43,275 bases of DNA from Dissulfuribacter thermophilus (GCF_001687335.1 NZ_MAGO01000015.1:1-43275), one strand, 5' to 3'; positions 17,203 to 27,600 are shown, counted from the stretch's first letter. Translations and numbers: made by a program. Notes: generated by a model not told the origin, from the letters alone.

Positions 17203-19971
17203 TTACTCAACAGTTACCCTGTAAGCAGCACCCCTGAAGGTGGAGAAGTCTCCGCCTACTGCATAACCGTAGTAGATATCGTAACTACCTGGGAAGTTGC
17301 TGAGATCAATGCCATTAATACCTAAGTCGAAGCACTGCTCAGCACCAAGTGTTGCACTGGCGAAAGAAGGTATATCGCCACCCTGGTACAGATCCCAGGT
17401 TACCTGGCCGAAGAGACCCTGTGATGCAACGTAAAAATCGCTTCCTATAGCAATTGCTGCATAGAGATCGGCGCTCTGTCCCTGAGCATCGTCAGGTACG
17501 TTGAGGCACGGTGCAATAGTGACGTTTGTCACATCTGCTGGCTTCACCTCATTTGCAGCAGGATCGAGGTTTGCTGCCTCAACAGCATCCATCTTTGGAG
17601 AAGTGGCTGGAGGTGCTGGTGGAGCTGCGACTGCTTCTCTTGTTACAGTAAAGGTCTTTGAAGCAGTAACAGACCCGTCAGCACTGGTGAGTGTAATAGT
17701 GAATTCTCCGGTACTTTCACCTACGGCAATAGTCAGGACCTCTCGCCCAGGATTAGTTGTGAAGTCAACAAGTTGGCCTGAAGCATAGGCTCCACCGTAC
17801 AAACCAGTAATGGTTGGATTTACACTACCACTCCAAGAAATGGTTACACCTGGAGTATAAACATATCTCTTTCCACTTTGATCAAGACTCTCAATCTCTA
17901 CACCCACCTCAGCATTTACAGGTATTGCAGTCTGCTCAACATTGATAGCGAGATTCGTCAATGTTTTTGCACTTGGTACATCAACACTAATATCGTTTGC
18001 TGTAACACCTGGTTTCGTATATGCAAATGATAAGGTGTCAGTACCAGTGAATTTAGCTGGATCATAGGTGATAGTTACTACATCTCCAGTCTCACCGGCC
18101 TTAAGCACGCTATTTCCGCCTGCGATAGATACACTACCATTCTGAGAAGTTACAGATATAGTGCCTGCATTTGCAACGGTTATATTATTACCATATGGGT
18201 CTGTCATGCGGAGCTGGCTTTCGTTAAAGGTAGCCACGAAATTTGTTCCAGATGGAGTTGCCTTTAATGCAGTCACCTCTTCATTATGCCCATTTACTAA
18301 TTTCCCTGTGCTTGGACTTGCGGCAGTAATATCGCCGGTAGTGTCATTGCCTTGGTTGGCAACTGTTACTTCACCATATGCACCAAGACTATCTGCGATA
18401 ATATAGTATTCATCGCTGGCCACACTCAGTGTACCAGTAGCTTTCTGGAACAATGCTTCTATTGTAGAAGAGGCCTGAGCCAAAGAAACCTCTATGGTCT
18501 CTACTACCTGTCCTTTTACTACATGCTTTACCACGATAGTAGTTGCCTTGCTGGTTGAAACATACTCATCAGCTCCGGCTGCACTACCAGGTGCTACATA
18601 GGAACCATCTGCTGCAGTATTTGAAGTGGTATTTCCATCAAGAGCGACATCGAATGCTTTAAATGATACACCAGCGGAAACTGGTGCAGTCCAGGCGGAG
18701 TTCACTTGTGCAATGAGATTTCTGTCAACCACCTTGATAGCTAGTGGATCCGATGCCTGAATCGTTGCATCAGTTGGAATTGATGCTACAAGTGAAGTAG
18801 TACCTAACTTAAGCACCTCACCTGGTGCATTTCCCAATACATCTGTACCTTTGGAAGCGTTATTGACTATGCTAATACTAAGTGCGGTATCACTTACCAC
18901 AGAATTACTGTCCTTAAACTGAAGAGCAATAGAACTTCCAGTAGCATTTTTGGTTTTATTACCATATTTATCCAACAAATAAGCTGTGATGGTTGTTCCA
19001 GCGGCGTTTGTAGCATCGTTACTGATTACACTCTTCTCAGATGTGAGCATCAATTTTACGATTTCAGCTTTTGGATTGACAATTAGAGTATCATCGTCTG
19101 TGACATCCACAGAATCTCCTTCAAAACCAGACAATGTTGCCTTAATGTAATAGCAACCTGCTTCTGTCACAGTTGTTGGCACAGTGACATAAGCAACACC
19201 AGCACTCATTGTACCTTCAAAGGAATAAGTGTTAGAAGCAGCATTCAGCCCAGTATAAGTATCATAGCAGTTGGCCTTTGGATATAGAGTAACAGTTACA
19301 GTACCAGCGGCTGTTGTATCCACGGCGCCTGCATCATTATAGGCAACAACCTTAATCTGGCCACCAGCTGCTCCGGCAGTCATTACTCCGTCAATACCGC
19401 CTACGATGCTTGTATCAGAAACACCACTTAAGTCGGAAGCACTTCTGTTAAATGCATCCACGTCAATAGATGCTACTGAGCTAGATACTGCATTAACAGT
19501 AACAGTCTTGGTAGTGGTGTCTATAGTATTGTAAGTAACACCACCCTGCTCATTGAAAAACTTTTCCTGCAAGGTAACGGTTATAGTGTCAACTCCGCTG
19601 ACAGTTGCAGGATAAGAAATGTTAACCTTACCTACGCCTTGAGTTAAGGTAACATATTTAACACTAGCGGCAAAATTTCCGGCAGCTGGGTTAGCACCAC
19701 TGGTACCACCAACAACATTCACGGTCCCCAACTGACTGGTAACTACTGCCATTATAGTAGCACCGAACTGCTCGCCGTAGAGATCCACCTCTCCGTTGGC
19801 ATTTAAACCCAAGACGGTCATATTAATGGTCTCACCGGCATTGACCTCTGTTTTATCCAAAATAAACATTCCCTTAACAGTTGAGGTTTTTGCCAATGCC
19901 CCACCTACCATTGCACTCAATACGAAGATAAGCGCAATAATTGGGGTAATAACTTTTCCTCTTGCCTTCAT
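17203..19971 (-). CDS. Large secreted surface protein with repeated Ig-like beta domains
   Basis: Exported protein of 922 aa with a signal peptide (cleavage near GALAK, residue 28). Most of it is Thr/Val/Ser/Ala-rich beta sandwich repeats resembling bacterial Ig-like (Big/invasin-type) domains, for example VNAGETINMTVLGLNANGEV near the start and VTVTLQEK and ITVTSADG-like strand ends throughout. A Pro/Ala hinge (EAVAAPPAPPATSP) precedes a C-terminal domain of about 135 aa with ADLYAAIAIGSDFYV, a type often seen in deltaproteobacterial surface proteins. There are few cysteines and no LPXTG or SLH motif. GGAGG precedes the ATG. The long upstream region, strong terminator and composition suggest an abundant surface or S-layer-like protein; this is inference. 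Confidence 0.8.
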   Translation of the reverse strand: MKARGKVITPIIALIFVLSAMVGGALAKTSTVKGMFILDKTEVNAGETINMTVLGLNANGEVDLYGEQFGATIMAVVTSQLGTVNVVGGTSGANPAAGNFAASVKYVTLTQGVGKVNISYPATVSGVDTITVTLQEKFFNEQGGVTYNTIDTTTKTVTVNAVSSSVASIDVDAFNRSASDLSGVSDTSIVGGIDGVMTAGAAGGQIKVVAYNDAGAVDTTAAGTVTVTLYPKANCYDTYTGLNAASNTYSFEGTMSAGVAYVTVPTTVTEAGCYYIKATLSGFEGDSVDVTDDDTLIVNPKAEIVKLMLTSEKSVISNDATNAAGTTITAYLLDKYGNKTKNATGSSIALQFKDSNSVVSDTALSISIVNNASKGTDVLGNAPGEVLKLGTTSLVASIPTDATIQASDPLAIKVVDRNLIAQVNSAWTAPVSAGVSFKAFDVALDGNTTSNTAADGSYVAPGSAAGADEYVSTSKATTIVVKHVVKGQVVETIEVSLAQASSTIEALFQKATGTLSVASDEYYIIADSLGAYGEVTVANQGNDTTGDITAASPSTGKLVNGHNEEVTALKATPSGTNFVATFNESQLRMTDPYGNNITVANAGTISVTSQNGSVSIAGGNSVLKAGETGDVVTITYDPAKFTGTDTLSFAYTKPGVTANDISVDVPSAKTLTNLAINVEQTAIPVNAEVGVEIESLDQSGKRYVYTPGVTISWSGSVNPTITGLYGGAYASGQLVDFTTNPGREVLTIAVGESTGEFTITLTSADGSVTASKTFTVTREAVAAPPAPPATSPKMDAVEAANLDPAANEVKPADVTNVTIAPCLNVPDDAQGQSADLYAAIAIGSDFYVASQGLFGQVTWDLYQGGDIPSFASATLGAEQCFDLGINGIDLSNFPGSYDIYYGYAVGGDFSTFRGAAYRVTVE

Positions 19972-21332
19972 TCGAATTCCTCCCTTTTTTCAAAAGGTTT
20001 CTTGTTTGTTTTTTCTCCTCTCTTCGGGTTTTGCAACTCTAGTCACAAAACCCAGCCTTCGGCCACGTTTTATTATTCGTCCACCTTCCTCTTCCCCGAG
20101 CAGCTATCGCGATACAAAAATCACAATTTAAAAACTACACTGCTCAGGCCTGCATCACCCCCCTTCATTTAAAGATTTAAAGCCCTCCAGAGGAGCTTCG
20201 TCAGAGATCTTAACCCAACCTTTAGAGTATATTTTTTATCATTTTGTCTCAGATTCATCAACAAATAAATTATTAATATAAATCACTACTCACTCCACAT
20301 ACCCAGCCCTCCATCTCTAAAACCACAAGACAACTGACTATAATTATGCAATATATATGCCAACCATTACCCCCACCCACTATCAACTCACACTATCATA
20401 TTTTATAGGCAAGAAACCCCAAAAAAGACAATAACGACTATTGTTGCATCACAATATCACTCTAAGCCCATAAAAAGAACACTTACCTTGACATCTAATA
20501 AATGGACAATCTAACAATATTTCTGCTATTAACTACACTCCAAAACACCTACATTAGCCTAAAAAGGATCATTCTCACAGGCAAAAACGACACAAAAAAA
20601 CCTTGCATAAAGTTTTTCCCCTAAACAATTGACTACCGATGAGGGCCATTTAATCATACCTATAAAAGATTTTTCTTGAATATATCCAGTTTATTATAGA
20701 ATTCATCTTGAGATAACCACAAATCAACGAGATGGACCTCAGACAAGCATCAAGTCTCGCTTTTGTTAAAAAATTAGCGAGAAACCCAGAAAACCCAAAA
20801 CACCCCCGAATAATTGTTGGTCAAATTTGACCAACATGGCTAAAATTAACCAAACTAGACAATATAACAAAGTGGATCAGCTAAAATCCCCCACAAGCAC
20901 ATCCTTTGGACATATAGCAAACCCAATCCATATTACCCACCATAACAATCGCTCTATAAGAACTTGAAGTTCCTTAATATCTCTGCATGCACCTACTTCC
21001 GCTTGACATATTTAGGAATTGCACTAACAGAATCTCTTAAGCGGTCTTCCTATTCAATCCTCTTGCTTGCCTCTTCTCCTGCCTATATTTTAATCTGATC
21101 CTCAAGACAATACTGATAATTTCTGTTATAAAATTTTTAAATATACAGGTTAATATCCACAGAAAACATAATCATTCTCGAAATACTACGTTACTTCTTC
21201 AAATCGTTTGTCTAACGGCTTAATCGGCTTGTCGATCCATTCGATATGCTAGTTCATGTCACGTCCTTATACGAAAAAACTTTAATCAATGCAGTATCTG
21301 ATTAATTAAGCATCCTCGAAAGGGCTGCCCTG
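19972..21332. other. 1.36-kb gene-free region upstream of the surface protein gene
   Basis: No convincing gene, tRNA or known riboswitch is visible. It is AT-rich, and its middle and distal parts lack any open frame of 60 codons. Near the surface gene the minus strand has an 8-bp stem GGGTTTTG/CAAAACCC (about 20022-20049) and GAGCAG/CTGCTC arms spanning about 20098-20145, suggesting a structured 5' leader. A TATACT box on the minus strand near 20227 lies in an AT-rich setting but has no good -35. A perfect 20-bp palindrome is at 20816. No terminator is evident after the CAP gene. Confidence 0.6.
20816..20835. promoter_or_regulatory. Perfect 20-bp palindrome, candidate operator
   Basis: GTTGGTCAAATTTGACCAAC is fully self-complementary with no spacer. 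It lies in the gene-free stretch about 845 bp upstream of the surface protein gene and 500 bp downstream of the CAP gene. It resembles an operator for a dimeric regulator rather than a terminator, since no T-run follows. A related half GGTTAATTTTAGCC-like sequence lies next to it. Confidence 0.5.
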
Positions 21333-22241
21333 CTAAGGTTTCTGTTGCAAACAAGGAAGCGATATATCTACCTCTACATTGTCCTTTCCTAATGGCACCA
21401 ATCTCCTTTCGACTCTGTCTCCCAGTTCTCCTCCGGTAGCTGTCAGTTCATAAAGCCCTCCAGAATCTGGCCTTAAAACATAACCGCCAGCCCCCCATGT
21501 GGTTGTTTCATATAATTTTTCAGCCCCCTTTACCTGTATAGTCACACCCCCTAGGCCCTCTCCCGCAGTATATAGCCCATCGCCATTACAGTCCTCATAG
21601 ACCACTCCAGTGATGGCAGGCCTTCGATCCTGTAAATCTGCTGCAAAGTCGCATGTAATTACATATACCTGTTTTTCCCCGAATCCTGGCAGGTTCAGTT
21701 GGGCCCCTATGAGCCCTATACCAATTTCCTTGGCTTGGGGATTGAAAATCACTGGGCCTATGTACCTTCCAGGGGTAAGCTCATCTATAAAAAGATTTTG
21801 AAAGAGGCTCTGTGCCATATCATGGCCAGGAAGGAATTTTTCCAGAACAAGAAGCCCTATATGCTCTGCTACAAAACTAGGAGAATAGCCCCTCTCCACA
21901 ATGCGATCAAATGGAGTGATGCCCTCCGGAGTATTATATTCGTAATATAGCCTAGTCAGCATGTCATCACTATGACCAAGGGCCGCTTCCCTCAGTACAT
22001 TATTCGGGACCACAGGAGGAATGCCTCTTTCAAAGACAGGGAACCATACTCCTGCAATCTCTCTTAGACGCTCTACGTCCATCCCCAAAAATTCTGCCAT
22101 TAAAAAGGGTTTTGAGCGCGCAAGATTGATTAGATAGAGGATCTCCTGTTCTACAGGAGAAATACCCTCTTCATTGGCTTCGCAGATGGCACTTGATGCC
22201 AACACTATAAAAGACAAAAAAATTAAAAGGATTCGCTTCAT
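21333..22241 (-). CDS. Secreted CAP-domain protein with C-terminal SdrD/Cna-B-like domain
   Basis: Exported protein of 302 aa with a signal peptide (cleavage near ICEA, about residue 21). Residues about 27-200 look like a CAP/SCP (PR-1-like) domain: EQEILYLINLARSKP at the start, then AALGHSDDML and VAEHIGLLV with the histidines and glutamate typical of the cleft. Residues about 205-300 form a SdrD B-like or carboxypeptidase-regulatory-like beta domain with a DCNGDGLY calcium-type turn. CAP proteins are extracellular with varied roles; no specific substrate is visible. The second domain type is shared with the giant beta-helix protein at the far end of the window. Confidence 0.8.
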   Translation of the reverse strand: MKRILLIFLSFIVLASSAICEANEEGISPVEQEILYLINLARSKPFLMAEFLGMDVERLREIAGVWFPVFERGIPPVVPNNVLREAALGHSDDMLTRLYYEYNTPEGITPFDRIVERGYSPSFVAEHIGLLVLEKFLPGHDMAQSLFQNLFIDELTPGRYIGPVIFNPQAKEIGIGLIGAQLNLPGFGEKQVYVITCDFAADLQDRRPAITGVVYEDCNGDGLYTAGEGLGGVTIQVKGAEKLYETTTWGAGGYVLRPDSGGLYELTATGGELGDRVERRLVPLGKDNVEVDISLPCLQQKP

Positions 22242-22302
22242 TGCCCTATTCCCCTTCCAACAAATATAGAGAATGCAAATCCTATTCCATCAGTGTTTTT
22301 AC

Positions 22303-22412
22303 GAGGTAGAAGGCAGAAGGGAGAAGCCTTTTAAAAGTGTTGAAGTTTGAGTGTTGTGACTTTTGTACAGGCAGGGCCTGCTTCTTCCTTCTACCTTCTA
22401 CCTTCTACCTCT
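22303..22412. repeat. Inverted repeat element with heptamer tracts
   Basis: GAGGTAGAAGGCAGAAG at the left and CTTCTACCTTCTACCTC at the right form imperfect inverted ends of a 110-bp element. Inside are a degenerate GTTTGAG/GTGTTGA heptamer tract and the palindrome GCAGGGCCTGC. It sits in the divergent gap between the CAP gene and the polysaccharide permease gene. A (CTTCTAC)n tract also occurs at 24534-24570. Confidence 0.6.
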
Positions 22413-22414
22413 TC

Positions 22415-22445
22415 AAACTTGCGAGCTGCATAATCCGGGATTATA
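22415..22445. repeat. Dispersed repeat, copy A (AAACTYGC...TGCATAATCYGGGAT)
   Basis: A 31-bp segment closely matching 24479-24509; the core is TGCATAATCCGGGAT. A shorter third copy is inverted at 24243-24260, and the AAACTCGCCAATTG part recurs inverted at 34051-34064. All copies are intergenic. Confidence 0.6.
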
Positions 22446-22499
22446 GTCACGCCATCAAAATTATGAAAACTACTTCCGCCGAAGATATTAAATTCTATA

Positions 22500-23309
22500 A
22501 TGAATATTTTTTCTGCAGCAATCCATTGGCTTAGGACAATAGGCAAGTCCAGGACCCTTTTAAGAGTTTTCTGTATACGGGAATTAAAGGGTAAATTTGC
22601 CGGTTCCTTTGGTGGCCTTCTCTGGGTAATAGCCATGCCCCTTTCCCAGATACTGGTTTATCTATTCGTATTCAATACCGTATTCAAAGTAAAGCTCGAC
22701 AGATTACAGGTCGGAACTGATAGCTTTGCCCTGTTTTTTCTATGCGGCATGTTTCCGTGGATATGCTTTCAAGAGGGGATATACAGGTGCTGCTCCATTT
22801 TATTGGAAAACTCCAACCTCATAACCAAGGTCAACTTTCCAGTAGAAATACTACCCACGTCGGCCCTTTCTACAAACTTTTTTATTAACGGAGCTGGTTT
22901 CATCATATTCCTTCTCTATGTGCTCCTTGTAAAAGGCCTTACCATCTCCGTAATATTCCTACCGCTAATCTTCATGGCCTTTTTCCTATTTTCAATAGGA
23001 CTCGGCCACATTGTTGCTGGGGCAACCGTCTTTCTTCGAGATATTCAACATCTTTTGCCAGTTGTACTATTTGTTTGGTTCTACCTTACCCCTATAATCT
23101 ATCCCAAAACAATGGTCCCAAATACGTTTCACTTCCTATTCCTACTGAACCCCATTTATCCGTTCGTGGAGCTCATTCGAGCTGCTGTCTTCGGAACGCC
23201 AATAAAAGGCGTTGAGGCTCTATTCAGCTTGGCCTGGACTTTTTTGTCCTTCTTTGGAGGCATCTTCTTCTTCAATAAAGTTAAATCGTCGTTTGCTGAT
23301 ATACTTTAG
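22500..23309 (+). CDS. ABC-2 type polysaccharide export permease (Wzm/KpsM-like)
   Basis: Inner-membrane permease of 269 aa with an amphipathic N-terminus followed by six hydrophobic helices. Family signatures are RELKGKFAGSFGGLLWVIAMP near the start and the LTPIIYP segment near residue 200. Members export O-antigen or capsular polysaccharide across the inner membrane with a Wzt-type ATPase. The likely ATPase is the gene at 30390-31580, 7 kb away and on the other strand, which is an unusual separation. There is no good ribosome-binding site before the ATG. The stop overlaps the stop of the convergent AbiEii-like gene. Confidence 0.9.
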   Translation: MNIFSAAIHWLRTIGKSRTLLRVFCIRELKGKFAGSFGGLLWVIAMPLSQILVYLFVFNTVFKVKLDRLQVGTDSFALFFLCGMFPWICFQEGIYRCCSILLENSNLITKVNFPVEILPTSALSTNFFINGAGFIIFLLYVLLVKGLTISVIFLPLIFMAFFLFSIGLGHIVAGATVFLRDIQHLLPVVLFVWFYLTPIIYPKTMVPNTFHFLFLLNPIYPFVELIRAAVFGTPIKGVEALFSLAWTFLSFFGGIFFFNKVKSSFADIL

Positions 23310-23902
23310 TCAAATGCATTCTCAATATCTTTGAGCGTTTTACAGATTTTTGGCATCTCTTTTAATTCGGGATAATCCTCTACCGCAACTGCGGCTTTGA
23401 GATATAAATAAAAATTCTGCCCTGGAAATTTTTTCTGAAAATCTTCTTGGACCCTTGCAAGATCAAAAGGACACTTTTCCCACAGAAAGGCAATATCAAA
23501 AGGATCTTTCCAGATTATCTGGCGCCCACTTGCGTAGAGTTTGTTCAAAAAGAGATCGTAATCGCTGAAAGAACGGATGCCATTTTCCATACGAAAAGGT
23601 TCGATAGATTTAAAAGGAAACAGAATAAAAGACACTTTAACGCCCTGTATATATATATATCCAGGTGGTCGGCTCCAGGTTGTCTTTCAAAAGTTTCAAC
23701 ATGAAAAGAACGTCGAATTCTTGATAGGACTGCGTTAAAGAAAAAGTCATTTTCTGAAAAAAAAATCAAAGTCCGTGCTTTCCCAGTGGTGATATCGAAA
23801 CATGACAGCTGTTCCACCTCCAAGAATGAAGGCCGGGGCAACAGTTTGTATGTCACAGGCCAGGGTTAGAAGTCTTTTTGTCAGTTCCACGGGTTGCTCC
23901 AT
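23306..23902 (-). pseudogene. AbiEii/AbiGii-type nucleotidyltransferase toxin gene with two frameshifts
   Basis: Read across three frames the product runs from ATG 23902 (MEQPVELTKRLLTL), through FILGGGTAVMFRYHHWESTDFDFF, the GGGT...DxDFF signature of AbiEii-like nucleotidyltransferases, to SENDFFFNAVLSRIRR, then HLDIYIQGVKVSFILFPF and a C-terminal YDLFLNKLYASGR/DIAFLWEK helical part. The first shift is at an A9 run (23757-23765; eight bases would restore frame). The second is at a (TA)n run near 23649-23660, where one TA unit fewer restores frame. Both sites are prone to slippage, so phase variation, decay or sequencing error are all possible. The start overlaps the upstream small gene by 22 bp, a toxin-antitoxin-like arrangement. 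Confidence 0.75.
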
Positions 23903-24159
23903 TCCCTGACAGCCGCTCTACAGCCACGAAATACATCATTATAGGTTTTCACCACATATATGCAAGCCTCTGGCCAGAGTTTATAGGCGAGCTTTACGGC
24001 TTCATAACTAGAAGAGTTGCACATAATCCGGTGTACCAGAATTTCCAGCATAATTCTTCCATTGACGGCATCCCAGGCCCAACGCCGCAGTTCAGGGGGG
24101 ACTTTTACAATTTCAGTGAATTTTGGCCTAATTCTTTTGGTTGGACCCGAAACGTACAT
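23881..24159 (-). CDS. Small helical protein, putative partner/antitoxin of the AbiEii-like gene
   Basis: Protein of 92 aa if started at ATG 24159 (GAG seven bases upstream); the frame extends to an ATG at 24204. It has PELRRWAWDAVNGRI, then an alternating helical pattern with EILVHRIM, AVKLAYKLWPEACIYVV and a Trp near the C-terminus. The pattern recalls small uncharacterised proteins (DUF6922-like) encoded before nucleotidyltransferases, but this is from memory and unverified. Its 3' end overlaps the toxin start by 22 bp. An antitoxin role is inferred from that arrangement. It is intact while the toxin reading frame is broken. Confidence 0.6.
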   Translation of the reverse strand: MYVSGPTKRIRPKFTEIVKVPPELRRWAWDAVNGRIMLEILVHRIMCNSSSYEAVKLAYKLWPEACIYVVKTYNDVFRGCRAAVREWSNPWN

Positions 24160-24204
24160 ATTGGTTCTCAACTTTCCCGCAGTCAGGCAGACAGAAAGCA
24201 GCAT

Positions 24205-24641
24205 ATATGCGCTTTGGTCATCCCCTGCAAAAGTTTGAGCAGATCATCCCAGATTATGCACTACGAAAGATGGCAAAAATGAATTTTCTTTTTATATCAA
24301 CTAATTACCTTATTATAGCCTATTGCTAGATATTCACCTTTTTGGTGAAGGAATATTCATGTTGTTTTTGCCCTCTTTCGCAGCCCTTCGGGATTAGCGA
24401 TTTTCCCCAATCTACTTTGTTGCTCGGGGCTCGAAGTACCTAAGTACGTCTTCGCCCCTAGCGCCTCGCATCTTGGGTAAACTCGCCAATTGCATAATCT
24501 GGGATCATACTACACGACGCCACCTTCTGCCAATCCTGCTTCTCCCTTCTACCTTCTACCTTCTTCCTTCCTCTGTAATTAACCGAATGTGGTGTCGTGT
24601 AGTATCATCGAAGACTACTGTCTATAAACATAGCGAAGAAC
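24205..24641. repeat. Intergenic repeat cluster between the toxin module and the glycosyltransferase fusion
   Basis: No gene is seen. In order it holds an inverted TGCATAATCTGGGAT copy (24243-24260), a TTCACC/GGTGAA hairpin near 24332-24350, a large imperfect hairpin with GGGG and CCCC ends and GTAC-CTAA-GTAC at the tip (24426-24458), dispersed repeat copy B (24479-24509), and a 21-bp inverted repeat matching at 19 of 21 positions with arms at 24503-24523 and 24589-24609. A (CTTCTAC)n tract lies between those arms. The last unit has the form of a small non-autonomous inverted-repeat element. Confidence 0.65.
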
Positions 24642-27600
24642 TCAGTTTAACATTGCAGTTAATAACTGTTTTATTGTGGATTTGACAACATCCTTTGTAA
24701 AATGCCTTCCAATGAAAGCCTTACCCCTTGCTGACATCTCTTCCCAGAGGTCTTTTTGCCTATAAAGGCTCAACACCTTTTCTGCAAAATCTGAGGGATC
24801 ATCTGCAATCAAAAAAGGAGGTTCCTCTCCTTGCATTAAAAAGCCTTCAGCCCCTATTGAGGTGGTTACGACAGGGAGTCCATAACCCAAAGACTGACCT
24901 ATTTTCCCCTTGAGACCAGCACCATACCTCAAAGGCGATACAAATACTCTACTTTTCATAAAAAAATCTGAGACGTCCGGAACATATCCTGTTACTTCAA
25001 TATAATCATTGGCAAGGCCCTTGATTTCCTTAGAGGGATTACTGCCAACTATTTTTAAAGTGACTTCAGGCAATTCGCTTTTTATCTTTGGCAAAATCTC
25101 TTTAACGAACCATAGCATTGCATCTATATTAGGGGGGTGCACGAAGCCCCCAATAAACATAAGTCCACTCCTGTCTTCAAAAGGAACTTCATCAACAACC
25201 ACTTCATGAATGTTGGGAATCACTAAGACCTTTTGATTGGTTTGGTGCCCCAAATTTCTAATCCCACATTCCTCTAAAATCGCCTTTTCCTCAGGGGTAA
25301 CAACTATTACTGCGTCTGCTCTATTGGCTAGATAGAGCTCTATATCCTTCCATCTTTTTGCCTCTTCAAGCAATCTTTCATCACCTTCGACTGCGGCCCG
25401 TCTCTCTTCCCTTACGAAGTGGAGATCAACAGTATCGTAAACTGTAAATGCATTAGAATTCCCTTTGACAATATCTATATAATTCTGTGCGATGTGAGGT
25501 CGAAGAAGCCACACCCCATTGAGATGGGGTCCAAATTCTCTAAATTTATCAATAAAAGAACTGGCTCCATAAATGACCTCAATCCCCATGGATTGAAGCC
25601 ATGATACATATGGCTCAGTTTTTGCCTGATTATCAGGCCAAAAAATGACTTTCCATCCCAAATCCACTAATATTTCTATAATTGAAAAAATTCTAAGAGA
25701 GCCAGAATCCTTATCAGGCGTGGGGACGTAGTGATCTATTACTAGAATCCTCCCCTCAATACCCCTTTCCCTAAATAGATAGCTGGAAGTATCAGGGGAG
25801 AAATGATCTTTTTCCAACACCTCCTTCCACTTTTCTAGGAACTTCAATTTATTGATTTCTTGATATCTTTTAACACCGCTTGACGTATCTCTGCCTGCAG
25901 TGACTCCTTCATGATGGATCACAACGGAATGTGGTTGGTAAAGGACCCTGTATCCACGCCTTCTAACTTCCATGGCCAGGTCGGTGTCTTCATAATAGGC
26001 TGGACTATACCTTGTATCAAACCCTCCGATTTCAAAAAAGAGCTTTTTAGGGACACATATGGCCGCCCCTGAACAATAATCTACTTCGCGCACATAATTG
26101 TATTGGGGGAGAGATGGGTCATCCCACTTACCGAAATTCATTCCTGATCCGTCATTAAAAATGATCCCTCCTGCTTCCTGCAGTCTTCCATCAGGGTAAA
26201 CAAGCTTTGCTCCCACCAAACCCACATTTTTAAATCTTGGAAAGGTATCCAAAAGGGCATCTAGCCAGCCGTCACTCACAGTAGTGTCATTATTTAGAAA
26301 TACTATTTTTTCACCTCTGGCCTTTTGGGCCCCAACATTACACGAGCCAACAAAACCTTGATTTTTCTCTGAACGTATATACGTTACCCCTTTCATTTCT
26401 TGCATCATCTGAGGGGTATCATCAGTGGAGGCATCGTCTACTACTATGACCTCAAAACTACTCCTATTTTTTGTTGTAGACAGAGATTTTAGGCAATTAA
26501 ATGTGTAAATAGATTTATTATAAACTGGTATAACTATAGAGGCCTTTGGATTCTCAACTGAGGGAAACTCTAAGGGATACCATTTACTCTCTAGCTTCGG
26601 AGGACTAATCTTCGAAAGCTCACCCCCATTACCTCTCCTCTGTAAATAATCCCTTGTCTTCCGCCAAAACCCTACAGGTCCTTCTTTTAAGGCATAAGCA
26701 AACGCTCTGGTAGCAAATTGGTAAATCTTCCTTCTCTTTGTATCATGAGGAAGCGCAAATTCAATAAACCTCCTGTAGGGATGAAGCATCCTCCAGGCCA
26801 AAGAGCCTTCAATCCTGGAGAGCTCAAAACGGGCATGCAAAAGATTCTCTTCAGACGCCCTGAGCTGTTCAAGCAGCCTCTCTCTCTCAGCTCTAAGCTC
26901 ATTCACCTCATGACCGAGATTTTGCAAATTTCCCTCTAATCTAGCCTTTTCCTCGAACAATTTCTGATTTTCTCTATGCAATTCATCCAGTTTTTCCTGG
27001 GCAGCCGACAATGAATTCTTCAAGGCAATGTATTGACTTTTAAATAATTCTTTCTCTCCATAAGGCCCCATTTTCATGGCCTCGACTACGAACTGATACG
27101 TTCTAAATTCTGGGTTGACCTTCTCAAGATAAGAAGTTACCTCCTTCGGATAACTAAACCATTGGGTCCTCAATTCAGTATTCCAGGGATCAACTATGAT
27201 TCTATCTATTCGTATGGCCCATAAACCTGTGCCCTCGAGCATGTTTAAAAAATTTGAAATAGTAAAAAACCTGAGATGGCTACTATCCAATAACCCTATT
27301 TTTCTATAATCCCATTTACCATCCAAGAGCTCTAGAGCAAGGGATCCATGAGCCATATTTGGTATTGAAATAAGGAGCCTTCCATCGTCTTTTAGGCAAA
27401 ACGATAATTTTTCAAGCAATGACCGGGGGTCTTTTAGATGCTCCAAAACATCTGCCATTATTATGTAATCGTAATGTTTTGGAGGGAAAACTTCTTCAAA
27501 GGCTAGAGATTCTACATCTGCAACAATGAGTTTGTCTGCATAAGGCCTTGCCAAACTCGCTGCTGCCTCATCTATCTCTACAGCAGTTGTCTCACAGCCA

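Noticed and set aside
19982-20150. Possible c-di-GMP or other riboswitch in the surface protein leader
   Set aside because: A stem is present, but the conserved GEMM core and other known aptamer signatures are missing.
21145-21165. Possible DnaA box / origin in the gene-free region
   Set aside because: Only one degenerate ATATCCACA site, no cluster and no dnaA/dnaN nearby.
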